In this document: piece by piece, positions 37,201-45,052 of the stretch
Layout of the letters: each line of letters starts with the position of its first letter
How positions within the stretch are numbered: position 1 is the stretch's first letter
NCBI RefSeq assembly: GCF_009913435.1
Contig: NZ_CP047895.1
Span: 2,805,230 to 2,869,229 of the forward strand
Source of the DNA: Sphingomonas changnyeongensis
GTDB taxonomy: Bacteria > Pseudomonadota > Alphaproteobacteria > Sphingomonadales > Sphingomonadaceae
Length of the DNA: 64,000 nucleotides
Direction: 5' to 3'
The notes under the pieces: model-generated
What the model saw: only the letters and a program-made list of their open reading frames with translations
Told to the model about the DNA's origin: nothing
The model's database searches: none
Translations under genes and position numbers: made by a program

Positions 37201-38810
37201 GCTTCAAGGTCACCGACATGATCGCCCGGCTGCGCCATTCGACGCCGGGCGTCACGCTGATCAGCCCCCCGCCCCATCACGACATCTATTCGATCGAGGA
37301 TCTGGCGCAGCTGATCTATGATCTGAAGATGATCAACCCGCGCGCGCGGGTGTGCGTGAAGCTTGTCTCGTCGGCGGGCATCGGCACGGTCGCGGCGGGC
37401 GTGGCCAAGGCGCATGCCGACGTCATTCTCGTCTCGGGCCATAATGGCGGCACCGGCGCCAGCCCGCACACCAGCATCAAATATGCCGGCACCCCGTGGG
37501 AAATGGGCCTGTCGGAAGTCAACCAGACGCTGACGCTGAACGGCCTGCGCGGCCGGGTGAAGCTTCGGACCGATGGCGGGCTGAAGACCGGGCGCGACAT
37601 CGTCATCGCCGCGATCCTGGGCGCGGAGGAATATGGCATCGGCACGCTCAGCCTGGTTGCGATGGGCTGCATCATGGTCAGGCAATGCCATTCCAACACC
37701 TGCCCGGTCGGCGTGTGCACGCAAGACGAAAAGCTGCGCGCCCGCTTCACCGGCAGCCCGGAAAAGGTCATCAACCTGATGACCTTCATCGCCGAAGAGG
37801 TGCGCGAGATATTGAGCCGGCTGGGCTGCCGGTCGCTCGACGAGGTGATCGGGCGCACCGAGCTGCTGCGCCAGGTCAGCCGCGGCGCCGAGCATCTGGA
37901 CGATCTCGATCTCAATCCGATCCTCGCCAAGGTCGATGCGGCGGACCATGAGCGCCGTTTCAGCCTGCCCACCTTCCGCAACGAAGTGCCGCCAAGCCTT
38001 GATGCGCAGATGATCGCCGATGCGCGCGCCGTGTTCGACCGGGGCGAGCGGATGCAGCTGACCTACAATGTCCGCAACACCCACCGCGCGGTCGGGACGC
38101 GGCTGTCGGCGGAGGTCACGCAGCGTTTCGGCATGTCGGCGCTGGCCGACCATCATGTCCAGGTGCGGCTGCGCGGATCGGCGGGCCAGTCATTGGGCGC
38201 GTTCCTGTGCAAGGGCATCACGCTTGAGGTGTTCGGCGACGCCAACGACTATGTCGGCAAGGGGCTGTCGGGCGGCATCATCATCGTCCGGCCGATGGTC
38301 AGCTCCCCGCTGATGAGCCAGGACAATGTGATCGTCGGCAACACCGTGCTCTATGGCGCAACCTCGGGCCGGCTGTTCGCCGCCGGGCGCGCGGGCGAAC
38401 GGTTCGCGGTGCGCAACTCGGGCGCGACCGTGGTGGTCGAGGGCTGCGGTGCCAATGGCTGCGAATATATGACCGGCGGCACGGCGGTGATCCTGGGTGC
38501 GGTCGGCGCGAACTTCGGGGCGGGCATGACCGGGGGCATGGCGTTCGTGCTCGACACGGACGGGCGCTTTGCCGAACGCGCCAATCCCGAATCGATCATC
38601 TGGCGGCGGCTGGGCGCGGCGCACTGGGAAGAGCATGTGCGCGGCCTGATCGCCGAACATGCGCAGTCGACCGACAGCAAATGGGCGCGCGGCCTGATCG
38701 AGGACTGGGACCGGACGCGCGACATGATCTGGCAGGTCGTGCCCCGCGAAATGCTCAGCCGCCTGCCCCACCCGCTCGACGACGCGCCCGAGGCGGTGGC
38801 CGCCGAATAA
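34290..38810 (+). CDS. gltB: Glutamate synthase (NADPH) large subunit
   Basis: The 1,506-residue protein is a complete GOGAT large chain. The N-terminal glutaminase nucleophile follows a short propeptide (FESDACGVGLVA, Cys26). The central and FMN-binding synthase domains follow (VSGEGGEDPARF, VSGHNGGTGASPHTSIK). Iron-sulfur cysteines sit near residues 1125-1145 (CIMVRQCHSNTCPVGVCTQ), and a C-terminal beta-helix carries glycine repeats (GCGANGCEYMTGG). It forms glutamate from glutamine and 2-oxoglutarate with electrons from GltD. No frameshift occurs in 4.5 kb. Copies of its first 50 or so codons occur 0.85 kb upstream in the chimeric fragment. Confidence 0.97.
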   Translation: MIDSTAQRERLAREGMYRPEFESDACGVGLVAATDGRASRRVVAAAIDALKAVWHRGAVDADGMTGDGAGLHVDLPARFFDDAIADSGHRPLPNRLAVGMIFLPRTDLAAQETCRTIVESEVIDAGYTIYGWRQVPVDVSVIGRKAQETRPEIEQIMIAGPLPDEQSAAEFEKNLYLVRRRIEKKVIAAQIAGFYICSLSCQSIIYKGLFLAESLSLFYPDLQDERFESRLAIFHQRYSTNTFPQWWLAQPFRCLAHNGEINTIRGNKNWMKSHEIKMASLAFGEHSEDIKPLIPAGASDTAALDAVFEAICRSGRDAPTAKLMLVPEAWQNEPGMDPAKRAMYEYLASVMEPWDGPAALAMTDGRWAVAGMDRNALRPLRYTLTGDGLLIVGSETGMVVVPETMVTAKGRLGPGEMIAVDLDQGGLLFDAEIKARLAGEHPYEAMVGGFRTLADLPPAAGETMPALDRAALTRRQVAAGLTLEDMELILSPMAEDGKEAVGSMGDDTPLAVISDKPRNIAQFFRQNFSQVTNPPIDSLRERHVMSLKTRFGNLANILDVEAQSSNVLVLDTPVLSCADWTRLKASFGDQAAEIDCTYVADGGPERLRAAIARIRIEAERAVREGRTELFLTDEGVGEARMAVQMVLAAAAVHTHLVRQGLRSYASINVRASECLDTHYFAVLIGVGATTVNAWLAEASIADRHARGLFGTMTLDQAIDNYRRAIGDGLLKIMSKMGISVISSYRGGYNFEAVGLSRALVNDLFPGMPAKISGEGYASIHLNARLRHEAAWDAGVARLPIGGFYRQRHDGEVHAYSAQLMHLLQTAVATDSYSTYLAFSRGVRDLPPVYLRDLLEFNHAREAVPLDQVEAITEIRKRFVTPGMSLGALSPEAHETLAIAMNRIGAKAVSGEGGEDPARFAPYANGDNANSVIKQIASGRFGVTAEYLGACEEIEIKVAQGAKPGEGGQLPGFKVTDMIARLRHSTPGVTLISPPPHHDIYSIEDLAQLIYDLKMINPRARVCVKLVSSAGIGTVAAGVAKAHADVILVSGHNGGTGASPHTSIKYAGTPWEMGLSEVNQTLTLNGLRGRVKLRTDGGLKTGRDIVIAAILGAEEYGIGTLSLVAMGCIMVRQCHSNTCPVGVCTQDEKLRARFTGSPEKVINLMTFIAEEVREILSRLGCRSLDEVIGRTELLRQVSRGAEHLDDLDLNPILAKVDAADHERRFSLPTFRNEVPPSLDAQMIADARAVFDRGERMQLTYNVRNTHRAVGTRLSAEVTQRFGMSALADHHVQVRLRGSAGQSLGAFLCKGITLEVFGDANDYVGKGLSGGIIIVRPMVSSPLMSQDNVIVGNTVLYGATSGRLFAAGRAGERFAVRNSGATVVVEGCGANGCEYMTGGTAVILGAVGANFGAGMTGGMAFVLDTDGRFAERANPESIIWRRLGAAHWEEHVRGLIAEHAQSTDSKWARGLIEDWDRTRDMIWQVVPREMLSRLPHPLDDAPEAVAAE

Positions 38811-38884
38811 GGGCGGCGCTCCTCTTGCACCGCCCATCGCCCGGCGATAGAACAAAGGCGGAACATGGGCATGGGAGAAGGATC

Positions 38885-39283
38885 ATGGACGGCGGCTGTC
38901 ACTGCGGCGCGATCCGCTACCGGCTGGCGGGCGATTTCGCCAACCACACGCTTTGCCATTGCAGCGACTGCCGCCGCGCGTCCGGCGCGCCGATGGTCGG
39001 CTGGATCATGATGGCGCGCGAGGGTGTCGCGCTGCTGCAGGGCAGCCCGCAAATCTATGCCTCGTCGGAACATGCCCGCCGCCATTTCTGCGCCGCCTGC
39101 GGGACCGGGCTGTTCTACACCAACGACACGATGCTGCCCGGGCTGATCGACGTCCAGTCGGCCACGCTCGACGATCCCGGCGCGGTGCCGCCGACCGATC
39201 AGATCCAGATTGCCGAGCGGCTGGGCTGGATGACCGGGATCGACGCCCTGCCCGTCCATGCCCGTTATCCCGGAATGGAGTGA
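38885..39283 (+). CDS. GFA-family (CENP-V/Gfa domain) zinc protein
   Basis: The 132-residue protein has the cysteine pattern of the GFA fold: GGCHCGAIRY, LCHCSDCRRASG and FCAACGTGLFY, which bind zinc. The family was named after a glutathione-dependent formaldehyde-activating enzyme, but most members have no proven activity. A good ribosome-binding site (GGGAGAAGG) precedes the ATG. It sits between gltB and a glutathione S-transferase gene, which is compatible with a glutathione-linked role but does not prove it. Confidence 0.9.
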   Translation: MDGGCHCGAIRYRLAGDFANHTLCHCSDCRRASGAPMVGWIMMAREGVALLQGSPQIYASSEHARRHFCAACGTGLFYTNDTMLPGLIDVQSATLDDPGAVPPTDQIQIAERLGWMTGIDALPVHARYPGME

Positions 39284-39366
39284 TCGGGAGCCGGAGATGA
39301 TCCGGGCGGCATTTTGCCGTCATGGCATCTTTCGCCGCCGCGCCGAACGGCCTAACAGCCGGGTCC

Positions 39367-40038
39367 ATGTGGCAGCTTTATCAGTTCCCGCTCTGCCCCT
39401 TTTCGCGCAAGGTCCGCCTGCTGCTGGGTGAAAAGGGCATCGGCTATGATCTGGTGCGCGAATCCCCCTGGGAGCGGCGCGACGAGTTTCTGGACATGAA
39501 CCCCGCCGGGCGCACCCCGGTGATGGTCGAGGCGGCCAAGGGCCTGACGCTGATCGACAGCTGGGCGATCTGCGAATATTTCGAGGAAACCGTCGAACAG
39601 GCACCGATGATCAACGGCACCTCGGTCAACCGGGCCGAGATCCGCCGGCTGGTGGCGTGGTTCGACGAGCAATTTCATGCCGATGTCGTGGCCCCGCTGA
39701 TGCACGAACGCATGAAAAAGCGGCTGATCGACCGCGCCAGCCCCGATGCGCGGGTGCTGCGCGACGCGATGAAGCTCGCGGTCAATCATCTCGATTATGT
39801 CGATTATCTGCTCGACCATCGCAACTGGCTGGGCGGCGCGACGATGAGCCTTGCCGATCTGACCGCGGCCGCGCACATCTCGGTCGCCGATTATCTGGGC
39901 GGCATCGACTGGCGCGGCCATGCCCAGACGCAGCGCTGGTATGCGGCGCTCAAAAGCCGGCCGAGCTTCCGCCCGCTTTTGTCGGAACGCATGGAGGTGA
40001 TCACCCCGCCGCCGCATTACGACAAGGTCGATTTCTGA
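39367..40038 (+). CDS. Glutathione S-transferase family protein
   Basis: The 223-residue protein has an N-terminal thioredoxin-like domain (LYQFPLCPFSRKVRLLLGEK, with a CPFS active-site motif; NPAGRTPVMVE; DSWAICEYFEE carrying the glutathione-binding acidic residue) and an all-helical C-terminal domain (MSLADLTAAAHISVADYLGG). It probably conjugates or reduces substrates with glutathione in the cytosol. The ATG at 39367 starts exactly at the first strand, so the in-frame ATG at 39322 is not used. Confidence 0.9.
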   Translation: MWQLYQFPLCPFSRKVRLLLGEKGIGYDLVRESPWERRDEFLDMNPAGRTPVMVEAAKGLTLIDSWAICEYFEETVEQAPMINGTSVNRAEIRRLVAWFDEQFHADVVAPLMHERMKKRLIDRASPDARVLRDAMKLAVNHLDYVDYLLDHRNWLGGATMSLADLTAAAHISVADYLGGIDWRGHAQTQRWYAALKSRPSFRPLLSERMEVITPPPHYDKVDF

Positions 40039-40109
40039 GTCCGCCTGCGGCTTGACCGCCCGCCCCGCTTCCGGTCCAGTGCCGGGGGCAGAATAAGGGG
40101 GATGGCCGA

Positions 40110-41603
40110 ATGGCAAGGCGCGCACCGCCGGGATGGGAACAGCCGCGACGGGGCCGCAAATGGCGCACCATGCTGGCGCTCACCGGCCTGCTGATCGCCG
40201 GGCTGGCGGCGGCGATGGCCGTCAACGCCTGGCGCCTGCGCCCCGAACCGCTCGCCGCCGCCCTGCCCCCCGCCCCGCCGGTCGACCGGGCCGCCGTCGC
40301 GCGGCTGGCGGAAGCGCTCCGCATCCCGACCGTCTCGACTGCGGGCGCGCCGCCGCCCGCGCCGATGCTCGCGGCCTTTCACGCCCATCTGGAGGCGAGC
40401 TTTCCCCGCGTGCACCAGACGCTCAGGCGCGAGGTGCTGGCCGGCGGCACGCTTCTCTACACCTGGCCGGGGCGCGATCCGGCGGCACCCGCGCTGCTGC
40501 TCGCCGCGCATCAGGACGTGGTGCCGATCGACCCCGGCAGCGCCGAACGCTGGACGCACCCGCCTTTTGCCGGGACGGTCGCCGACGGCCATGTCTGGGG
40601 CCGCGGGGCGATTGACGACAAGGCATCGCTGATGGCGATCCTCGAGGCGGCGGAGCGGCTGGCGGCGCGCGGCGTGCGCCCGCGCCAGACCGTCTATCTC
40701 GCCTTCGGGCATGACGAGGAACGCGGCGGCAGCGGCGCACGCGCGGTCGCGGCGCTGCTCAGGCAGCGTGGGGCGCGGATCGGCCTGGCGCTCGACGAAG
40801 GCTATGCGGTGCTCGACGGCGTGCTGTCATTCGTGCGCGCGCCGGTCGCGGTGATCGGCACGGCGGAAAAAGGCTATGTGTCGGTCGAGCTGATCGCGCG
40901 CGGCACCGGCGGCCACAGCTCGATGCCCGGCGGCGACAATGCCGCTGCCCGCCTGTCGCGCGCGGTGGCGCATATCTTCGACGATCAGCTGCCGGCGCGG
41001 CTGGACGGCCCCGCGGGCGCGCTGATCGATCATGTCGCGCCTTATGCCGACTGGCCGATGCGCGCGGTGCTCGCCAATCGCTGGCTGACCGCCCCGCTCA
41101 TTCGCCGCGCCTTTCTCGCCCGGCCCGACACGGCGGCGCTGCTGCGCACGACGACGGCCCCGACCATCCTTGCCGCCGGCACCAAGGACAATGTCCTGCC
41201 CCAGACCGCGCGGGCGGTGATCAACCACCGCATCCTGCCCGGTGACAGCCGCGCCGGGGTGCTGGCGCATGACCGGGCAATGGCCGATGATCCGGGCGTG
41301 CGGCTGCGCGCGTTGCCCGGCGGCCATGAGCCGAGCCGCCCGGCCGACCCCGCCGGTCCCGATTTCGCCCGGCTGAAAGGGCTGGTGCGCGTCCATTTCC
41401 CCAACGCCGTGGTCGCCCCGGGGCTGGTGCTGGGCGCGACCGACGGCCGCGCCTATGAGGGGCTGGCGCGCAGCGTGCTGCGGTTCATGCCGATCGTCAT
41501 GACGCCGGGCGACCTTGCCCGGTTTCACGGCAATGACGAGCGGCTGGCCGTGGACCAGTATATGCGCGCCATCGCCTTTTATCAGGCGCTGATCGCCGGC
41601 TGA
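40110..41603 (+). CDS. M20-family metallopeptidase, membrane-anchored
   Basis: The 497-residue protein starts with a basic segment and one membrane helix (MLALTGLLIAGLAAAMAVNA), so the enzyme is anchored and faces the periplasm. M20 di-zinc motifs are present: LLLAAHQDVVP, GRGAIDDKASLM (bridging Asp), FGHDEERGGSGA (catalytic Glu) and GGHSSMPGGDNAA in the lid domain. The overall form resembles the PM20D1/carboxypeptidase S group, which acts on N-acyl amino acids or dipeptides. Substrate is not determined. Confidence 0.9.
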   Translation: MARRAPPGWEQPRRGRKWRTMLALTGLLIAGLAAAMAVNAWRLRPEPLAAALPPAPPVDRAAVARLAEALRIPTVSTAGAPPPAPMLAAFHAHLEASFPRVHQTLRREVLAGGTLLYTWPGRDPAAPALLLAAHQDVVPIDPGSAERWTHPPFAGTVADGHVWGRGAIDDKASLMAILEAAERLAARGVRPRQTVYLAFGHDEERGGSGARAVAALLRQRGARIGLALDEGYAVLDGVLSFVRAPVAVIGTAEKGYVSVELIARGTGGHSSMPGGDNAAARLSRAVAHIFDDQLPARLDGPAGALIDHVAPYADWPMRAVLANRWLTAPLIRRAFLARPDTAALLRTTTAPTILAAGTKDNVLPQTARAVINHRILPGDSRAGVLAHDRAMADDPGVRLRALPGGHEPSRPADPAGPDFARLKGLVRVHFPNAVVAPGLVLGATDGRAYEGLARSVLRFMPIVMTPGDLARFHGNDERLAVDQYMRAIAFYQALIAG

Positions 41604-41706
41604 GGGGCGGCACCGGTGCGCCCTTCCAGCCACGTGCGCGCGCTGATAGACCGGCGCGCATGAGAATGCGGCGGCCGGATCGCACCCGGTTGCCGGAAGG
41701 GGGACC

Positions 41707-42114
41707 ATGTTCGGATATTTCATCGGCGCGCTGCCGGATTTCCTCGCCTATTTCGCGGCCGCGGTCACGCTCGCGGCGCTGTTCCTGTTCGTCTATGTGC
41801 GGCTGACCCCGCACCGCGAGCTGGCGCTGATCCGCGACGGCAACAGCGCGGCGGCGACCCAGCTGAGCGGCACGTTTCTGGGCTTTGCGATCCCGGTCGC
41901 GACCGTCATCGCCCATTCGGTCAGCATCCCCGACATGATGCTGTGGGGCGCGGTGGCGGCCATGGTGCAGCTGCTCGTCTTCCTCGTCATCGCGCGGCTG
42001 GTGTTTGCCGGCATTTCCGCGCGCATCGCCGAAGGCTGCACGGCCTCGGGCATTTTCGTCGGCGGGATCGGGCTGGGGATCGGCATCCTCCAGGCCGCGT
42101 GCATGATCCCCTGA
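41707..42114 (+). CDS. DUF350 membrane protein, YjfL-like
   Basis: The 135-residue protein has about four membrane helices (LAYFAAAVTLAALFLFVYVRL, FLGFAIPVATVIAHSV, LWGAVAAMVQLLVFLVIARL, GIFVGGIGLGIGILQAA) and the DUF350 loop ALIRDGNSAAA. It begins a run of three genes with the same order as E. coli yjfL-yjfM-yjfC. Spacing to the next gene is only 10 bases, so they are cotranscribed. The biochemical role of DUF350 is not known. Confidence 0.88.
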   Translation: MFGYFIGALPDFLAYFAAAVTLAALFLFVYVRLTPHRELALIRDGNSAAATQLSGTFLGFAIPVATVIAHSVSIPDMMLWGAVAAMVQLLVFLVIARLVFAGISARIAEGCTASGIFVGGIGLGIGILQAACMIP

Positions 42115-42124
42115 GCGCCCGGCG

Positions 42125-42547
42125 ATGAAGAAACAGCTGCCGATGACCGCCGCCATGGCCGCCGCCATCGCCGCCCTGCCCGCCTGCTCGCCGCGCGACG
42201 ACTGGGGCGAACCGATGGTGGCCGACCGCGACACGGCGATCTGCGTCAACGAAGCGGGCGAACGGGTGGATGACGATCTGTGCGCCAATGGCCGCACCGG
42301 CGGGGCGCGCTTCTACGGCAACTCCAACTCCGGCTTCCTCTGGTATTATCTCGGCCGCCGGTCGGCCATTCCCTATTATGGCGACAGCATCCATGACCGC
42401 CGCCGCGCGGTCGCGGGCAGCTTCGTGCCGATGGCCGGCACGCGCTATGCCGAGGCACCGGTCGAGACGCGGATCACCCGCAGCCAGGCGATCAGGCGCG
42501 GCGGCCTCGGCCTCAGCAGCCGCCGCTTCGGCAGCGGCCGCGGCTGA
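42125..42547 (+). CDS. YjfM-like lipoprotein (DUF1190-like)
   Basis: The 140-residue protein has a short hydrophobic start ending in a lipobox-like LPACS. A cysteine-containing segment follows (TAICVNEAGERVDDDLCAN), then a Gly/Tyr-rich middle (YGNSNSGFLWYYLGRR) and a C-terminal Ser/Arg-rich region (RRGGLGLSSRRFGSGRG). Both the sequence style and the position between DUF350 and a glutathionylspermidine-synthase-like gene match YjfM. It is likely anchored to a membrane as a lipoprotein. The next gene starts 4 bases after its stop. Confidence 0.75.
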   Translation: MKKQLPMTAAMAAAIAALPACSPRDDWGEPMVADRDTAICVNEAGERVDDDLCANGRTGGARFYGNSNSGFLWYYLGRRSAIPYYGDSIHDRRRAVAGSFVPMAGTRYAEAPVETRITRSQAIRRGGLGLSSRRFGSGRG

Positions 42548-42551
42548 CCCG

Positions 42552-43694
42552 GTGGACCGGATCGCCATCGCTCCGCGCCCCGGCTGGCCGCAAACGGTCG
42601 CGGATCAGGGGCTGATCTGGCACAGCGAGGCGGACCGCCCCTATTGGGACGAAAGCGGCTGTTATCGCTTCACCCTGGCCGAGATCGAGATGATCGAGGC
42701 GGCGACCGAGGATGTCTACCGCCTGTTTCTGGCGGCGGGGGAGCGGATCGCGGGCGACCGCGCGCTGATGGCGCGCTTCGGCATTCCCGACTGGTGCATG
42801 GATGCGGTCGCCGCGTCCTGGCACGACAGGCCGCCCGCGCTCGACCATGGCCGGTTCGATTTCGGCTATGACGGCATCAGCGCCCCGGCGCTGTTCGAGT
42901 TCAACTGCGACACGCCGACCGCCCTGCTGGAAACGGCGGTGATCCAGTGGAACTGGAAAGAGGATGTGTTTCCCGGCCATGACCAGTTCAACAGCCTGCA
43001 CGAAAGGCTGATCGACGCGTGGCGGCGGGTGGCCGGCGCTCTGCCGGGCGGGCGGCTGTGGTTCGGCCATGTCGCCGACGAGGCGCATGAGGACACGATC
43101 ACCACAACCTATCTGCGCGAACTGGCCGAGACGGCGGGGATCGAGACGCTGGGTGTGGTGATCGACGATATCGGCCTCGATGCCGCCGGGCGGATCGTCG
43201 ATGGCGATGACCGGCTGATCAGCGCGATCTTCAAGCTTTATCCCTGGGAATGGATCGTCGCCGAACCGTTCGGGCGCGACATCGTCCGCCATCTGCCCGA
43301 CACTTTGTGGATCGAGCCGATCTGGAAGATGATCTGGAGCAACAAGGCGATCCTGCCGGTGCTGTGGGAGATGTTTCCCGGCCATCCCAATCTGCTGCCC
43401 GCCGGCTTTACTGCCGCCGATGCCGGGCCGGACCATGTGATCAAACCCTGCCTCGCGCGCGAGGGGGCGAACATCGCGCTGGTCGAGGGCGGCCGCCTCC
43501 GCGCGCAGGCGGGCGGCGGCTATGACGGGCCGTGCATCTACCAGCAGCTTTACCGGCTGCGCGATTTCGGTCGCGGCTATCCGGTGCTCGGCTGCTGGGT
43601 CGTGGGCGGCGAGGCGGCGGGCATGGGCATTCGCGAGGACGGGCTGATCACCGGCAATACGGCCCGGTTCGTGCCGCACATCATCAGCGGCTAG
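42552..43694 (+). CDS. Glutathionylspermidine synthase-like ATP-grasp protein, YjfC-like
   Basis: The 380-residue protein matches the YjfC/GSP-synthase C-terminal family. Recognisable segments are DRPYWDESGCYRFTLAEIE, LFEFNCDTPTALLE, FKLYPWEW, WSNKAILPVLWEMFPGHPNL, CLAREGANIAL and the ending GIREDGLITGNTARFVPHI. These enzymes ligate a glutathione-like peptide to an amine using ATP; YjfC itself has no settled substrate. The GTG at 42552 is the start because it lies 4 bases after the preceding stop and begins at the conserved N-terminus. Gene order and coupling point to a shared envelope or polyamine-related process with its two upstream neighbours. Confidence 0.92.
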   Translation: MDRIAIAPRPGWPQTVADQGLIWHSEADRPYWDESGCYRFTLAEIEMIEAATEDVYRLFLAAGERIAGDRALMARFGIPDWCMDAVAASWHDRPPALDHGRFDFGYDGISAPALFEFNCDTPTALLETAVIQWNWKEDVFPGHDQFNSLHERLIDAWRRVAGALPGGRLWFGHVADEAHEDTITTTYLRELAETAGIETLGVVIDDIGLDAAGRIVDGDDRLISAIFKLYPWEWIVAEPFGRDIVRHLPDTLWIEPIWKMIWSNKAILPVLWEMFPGHPNLLPAGFTAADAGPDHVIKPCLAREGANIALVEGGRLRAQAGGGYDGPCIYQQLYRLRDFGRGYPVLGCWVVGGEAAGMGIREDGLITGNTARFVPHIISG

Positions 43695-43771
43695 AGCGGT
43701 TTTCTGTCAGGTGAGCTTGCCAGGCTGCCCGGACAACGCGCCACAACAGAAACCCGGAGCGGGAGGGGCAG

Positions 43772-44203
43772 ATGACACGCATCCAGGCAATGACCGACAC
43801 GCTCAAGGAACTGGCCGCGCTCTACCTGCTGCTGCTCGGCCTTGGCGCGCTCGCCTTCATGATGATCGAGGGGCATGATTTCCAGACCAGCCTTTACTGG
43901 GCGGGCACGACCGCGACCTCGACCGGCTATGGCGATGTGACGCCGCGCACGCCCGCCGGGCGCTGGCTGGCGCTGGCGCTGATGCACGCATCGGTGTTCA
44001 TCATCGCGCCGCTGATCATCGTGCGGCTGATCGACCGGCTGATCCATGACAGCGACGCCTTCACCCATGCCGAGCAGGTGATGATCATGGAGACGCTGGC
44101 GCGCATCGAGGCGCGGCTGGACCGGCTGGAGCGGCAGGAAGATACCGCCGAACCGCACCTGCCCCGGCCCACGCCCACGCCCTCGCCCCCGTCCGGGGCG
44201 TGA
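43772..44203 (+). CDS. Two-helix potassium channel
   Basis: The 143-residue protein has two membrane helices around a pore loop with the potassium selectivity filter (TATSTGYGDVTP), then a cytoplasmic tail with a predicted coiled coil (MIMETLARIEARLDRLERQE) and a proline-rich end. This is the minimal KcsA-like or Ion_trans_2 architecture. A strong ribosome-binding site (GGGAGGGG) precedes the ATG. It lies 77 bases after the YjfC-like gene on the same strand and may be part of that operon. Confidence 0.92.
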   Translation: MTRIQAMTDTLKELAALYLLLLGLGALAFMMIEGHDFQTSLYWAGTTATSTGYGDVTPRTPAGRWLALALMHASVFIIAPLIIVRLIDRLIHDSDAFTHAEQVMIMETLARIEARLDRLERQEDTAEPHLPRPTPTPSPPSGA

Positions 44204-44212
44204 CCCCCTGCG

Positions 44213-44994
44213 TCAGCGGTGCCGGGCGGCGATGAGATAATTGAGCGAGCGGTCGTCCCCCAGCACGAACCCGCGCGCGGGCGAAAATGCCAGCCCGCAG
44301 ATATCGGTCACCGCCAGCCCGGCCGCCTCCAGATGCGCGGTCAGCTCCTCCGGCGTCAGGAACCGGTCCCAGTCATGGGTGCCGCGCGGGATCTGTCCCA
44401 GCCCTTCGGCAAGCGTGATCATCATCAGCCGCGCCTTGGCGGTGCGGTTGGGCGTGGACAGGATCATCAGCCCGCCGGGCGCAAGCCGGGCGACGAGCGC
44501 GGCGGCAAAGGCCGCGGGATCCGCGACATGCTCGATCACCTCCATCGCGGTGACGAGATCGAACGGCGCGGCGTCGAGCGCGCCAACCTCGCCGGCGACA
44601 TAGTCAATCGCCAGCCCCTGTGCTGCCGCATGGTCGCGCGCGGCGGCGATGTTTTCGGGCGCGGCGTCGATCCCGGTGACCTCGCCCCCATGCGCGCGAG
44701 CGGTTCGGCGAGCAGCCCGGCCCCGCAGCCGACATCGAGCGCGCGCCGCCCGGCAAGCGGGCGGAGCGTGCGCCCGTCGCCGCCCCAATGGGCATCGATC
44801 ATCCGCCTGACATAGGCGAGACGCACCGGGTTGAGCCGGTGGAGCATCGCCGAACTGCCGCGCGGGTTCCACCAGTCCGCCGCCAGCGCGCCGAAATGCG
44901 CCGCCTCGTCCGGCCGGATGGTCGGGGCAGCAGGCGCACAGCCGGACCCGGTTTCGGGCACCGCCTGGCTGACGGAAGCGTCACTTGTGTTCAT
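44213..44994 (-). CDS. ubiG: Ubiquinone biosynthesis O-methyltransferase (frameshifted)
   Basis: About 260 residues after repair. The N-terminal part has the UbiG signature (FGALAADWWNPRGSSAMLHR and LNPVRLAYVR) and the SAM motif I (ALDVGCGAGLLAEPLARMG). After the break, the sequence continues EVTGIDAAPENIAAAR, AMEVIEHVADP and STPNRTAKARLMMI. It methylates two intermediates in ubiquinone synthesis. The frame breaks at the C run 44685-44689 (G on the coding strand); one extra base restores it. The gene is divergent from lysC with only 58 bases between the starts. Confidence 0.93.
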
Positions 44995-45052
44995 GGGGTC
45001 ACTTTCCTATCAGGACGGCCCGTTTTCTCCAAGGCAGTCCAGACTTCGATCC

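Noticed and set aside
34110..38156. Open frame of 1,348 codons on the minus strand opposite gltB
   Set aside because: Same antisense effect. The translation has no recognisable fold and gltB is unambiguous.
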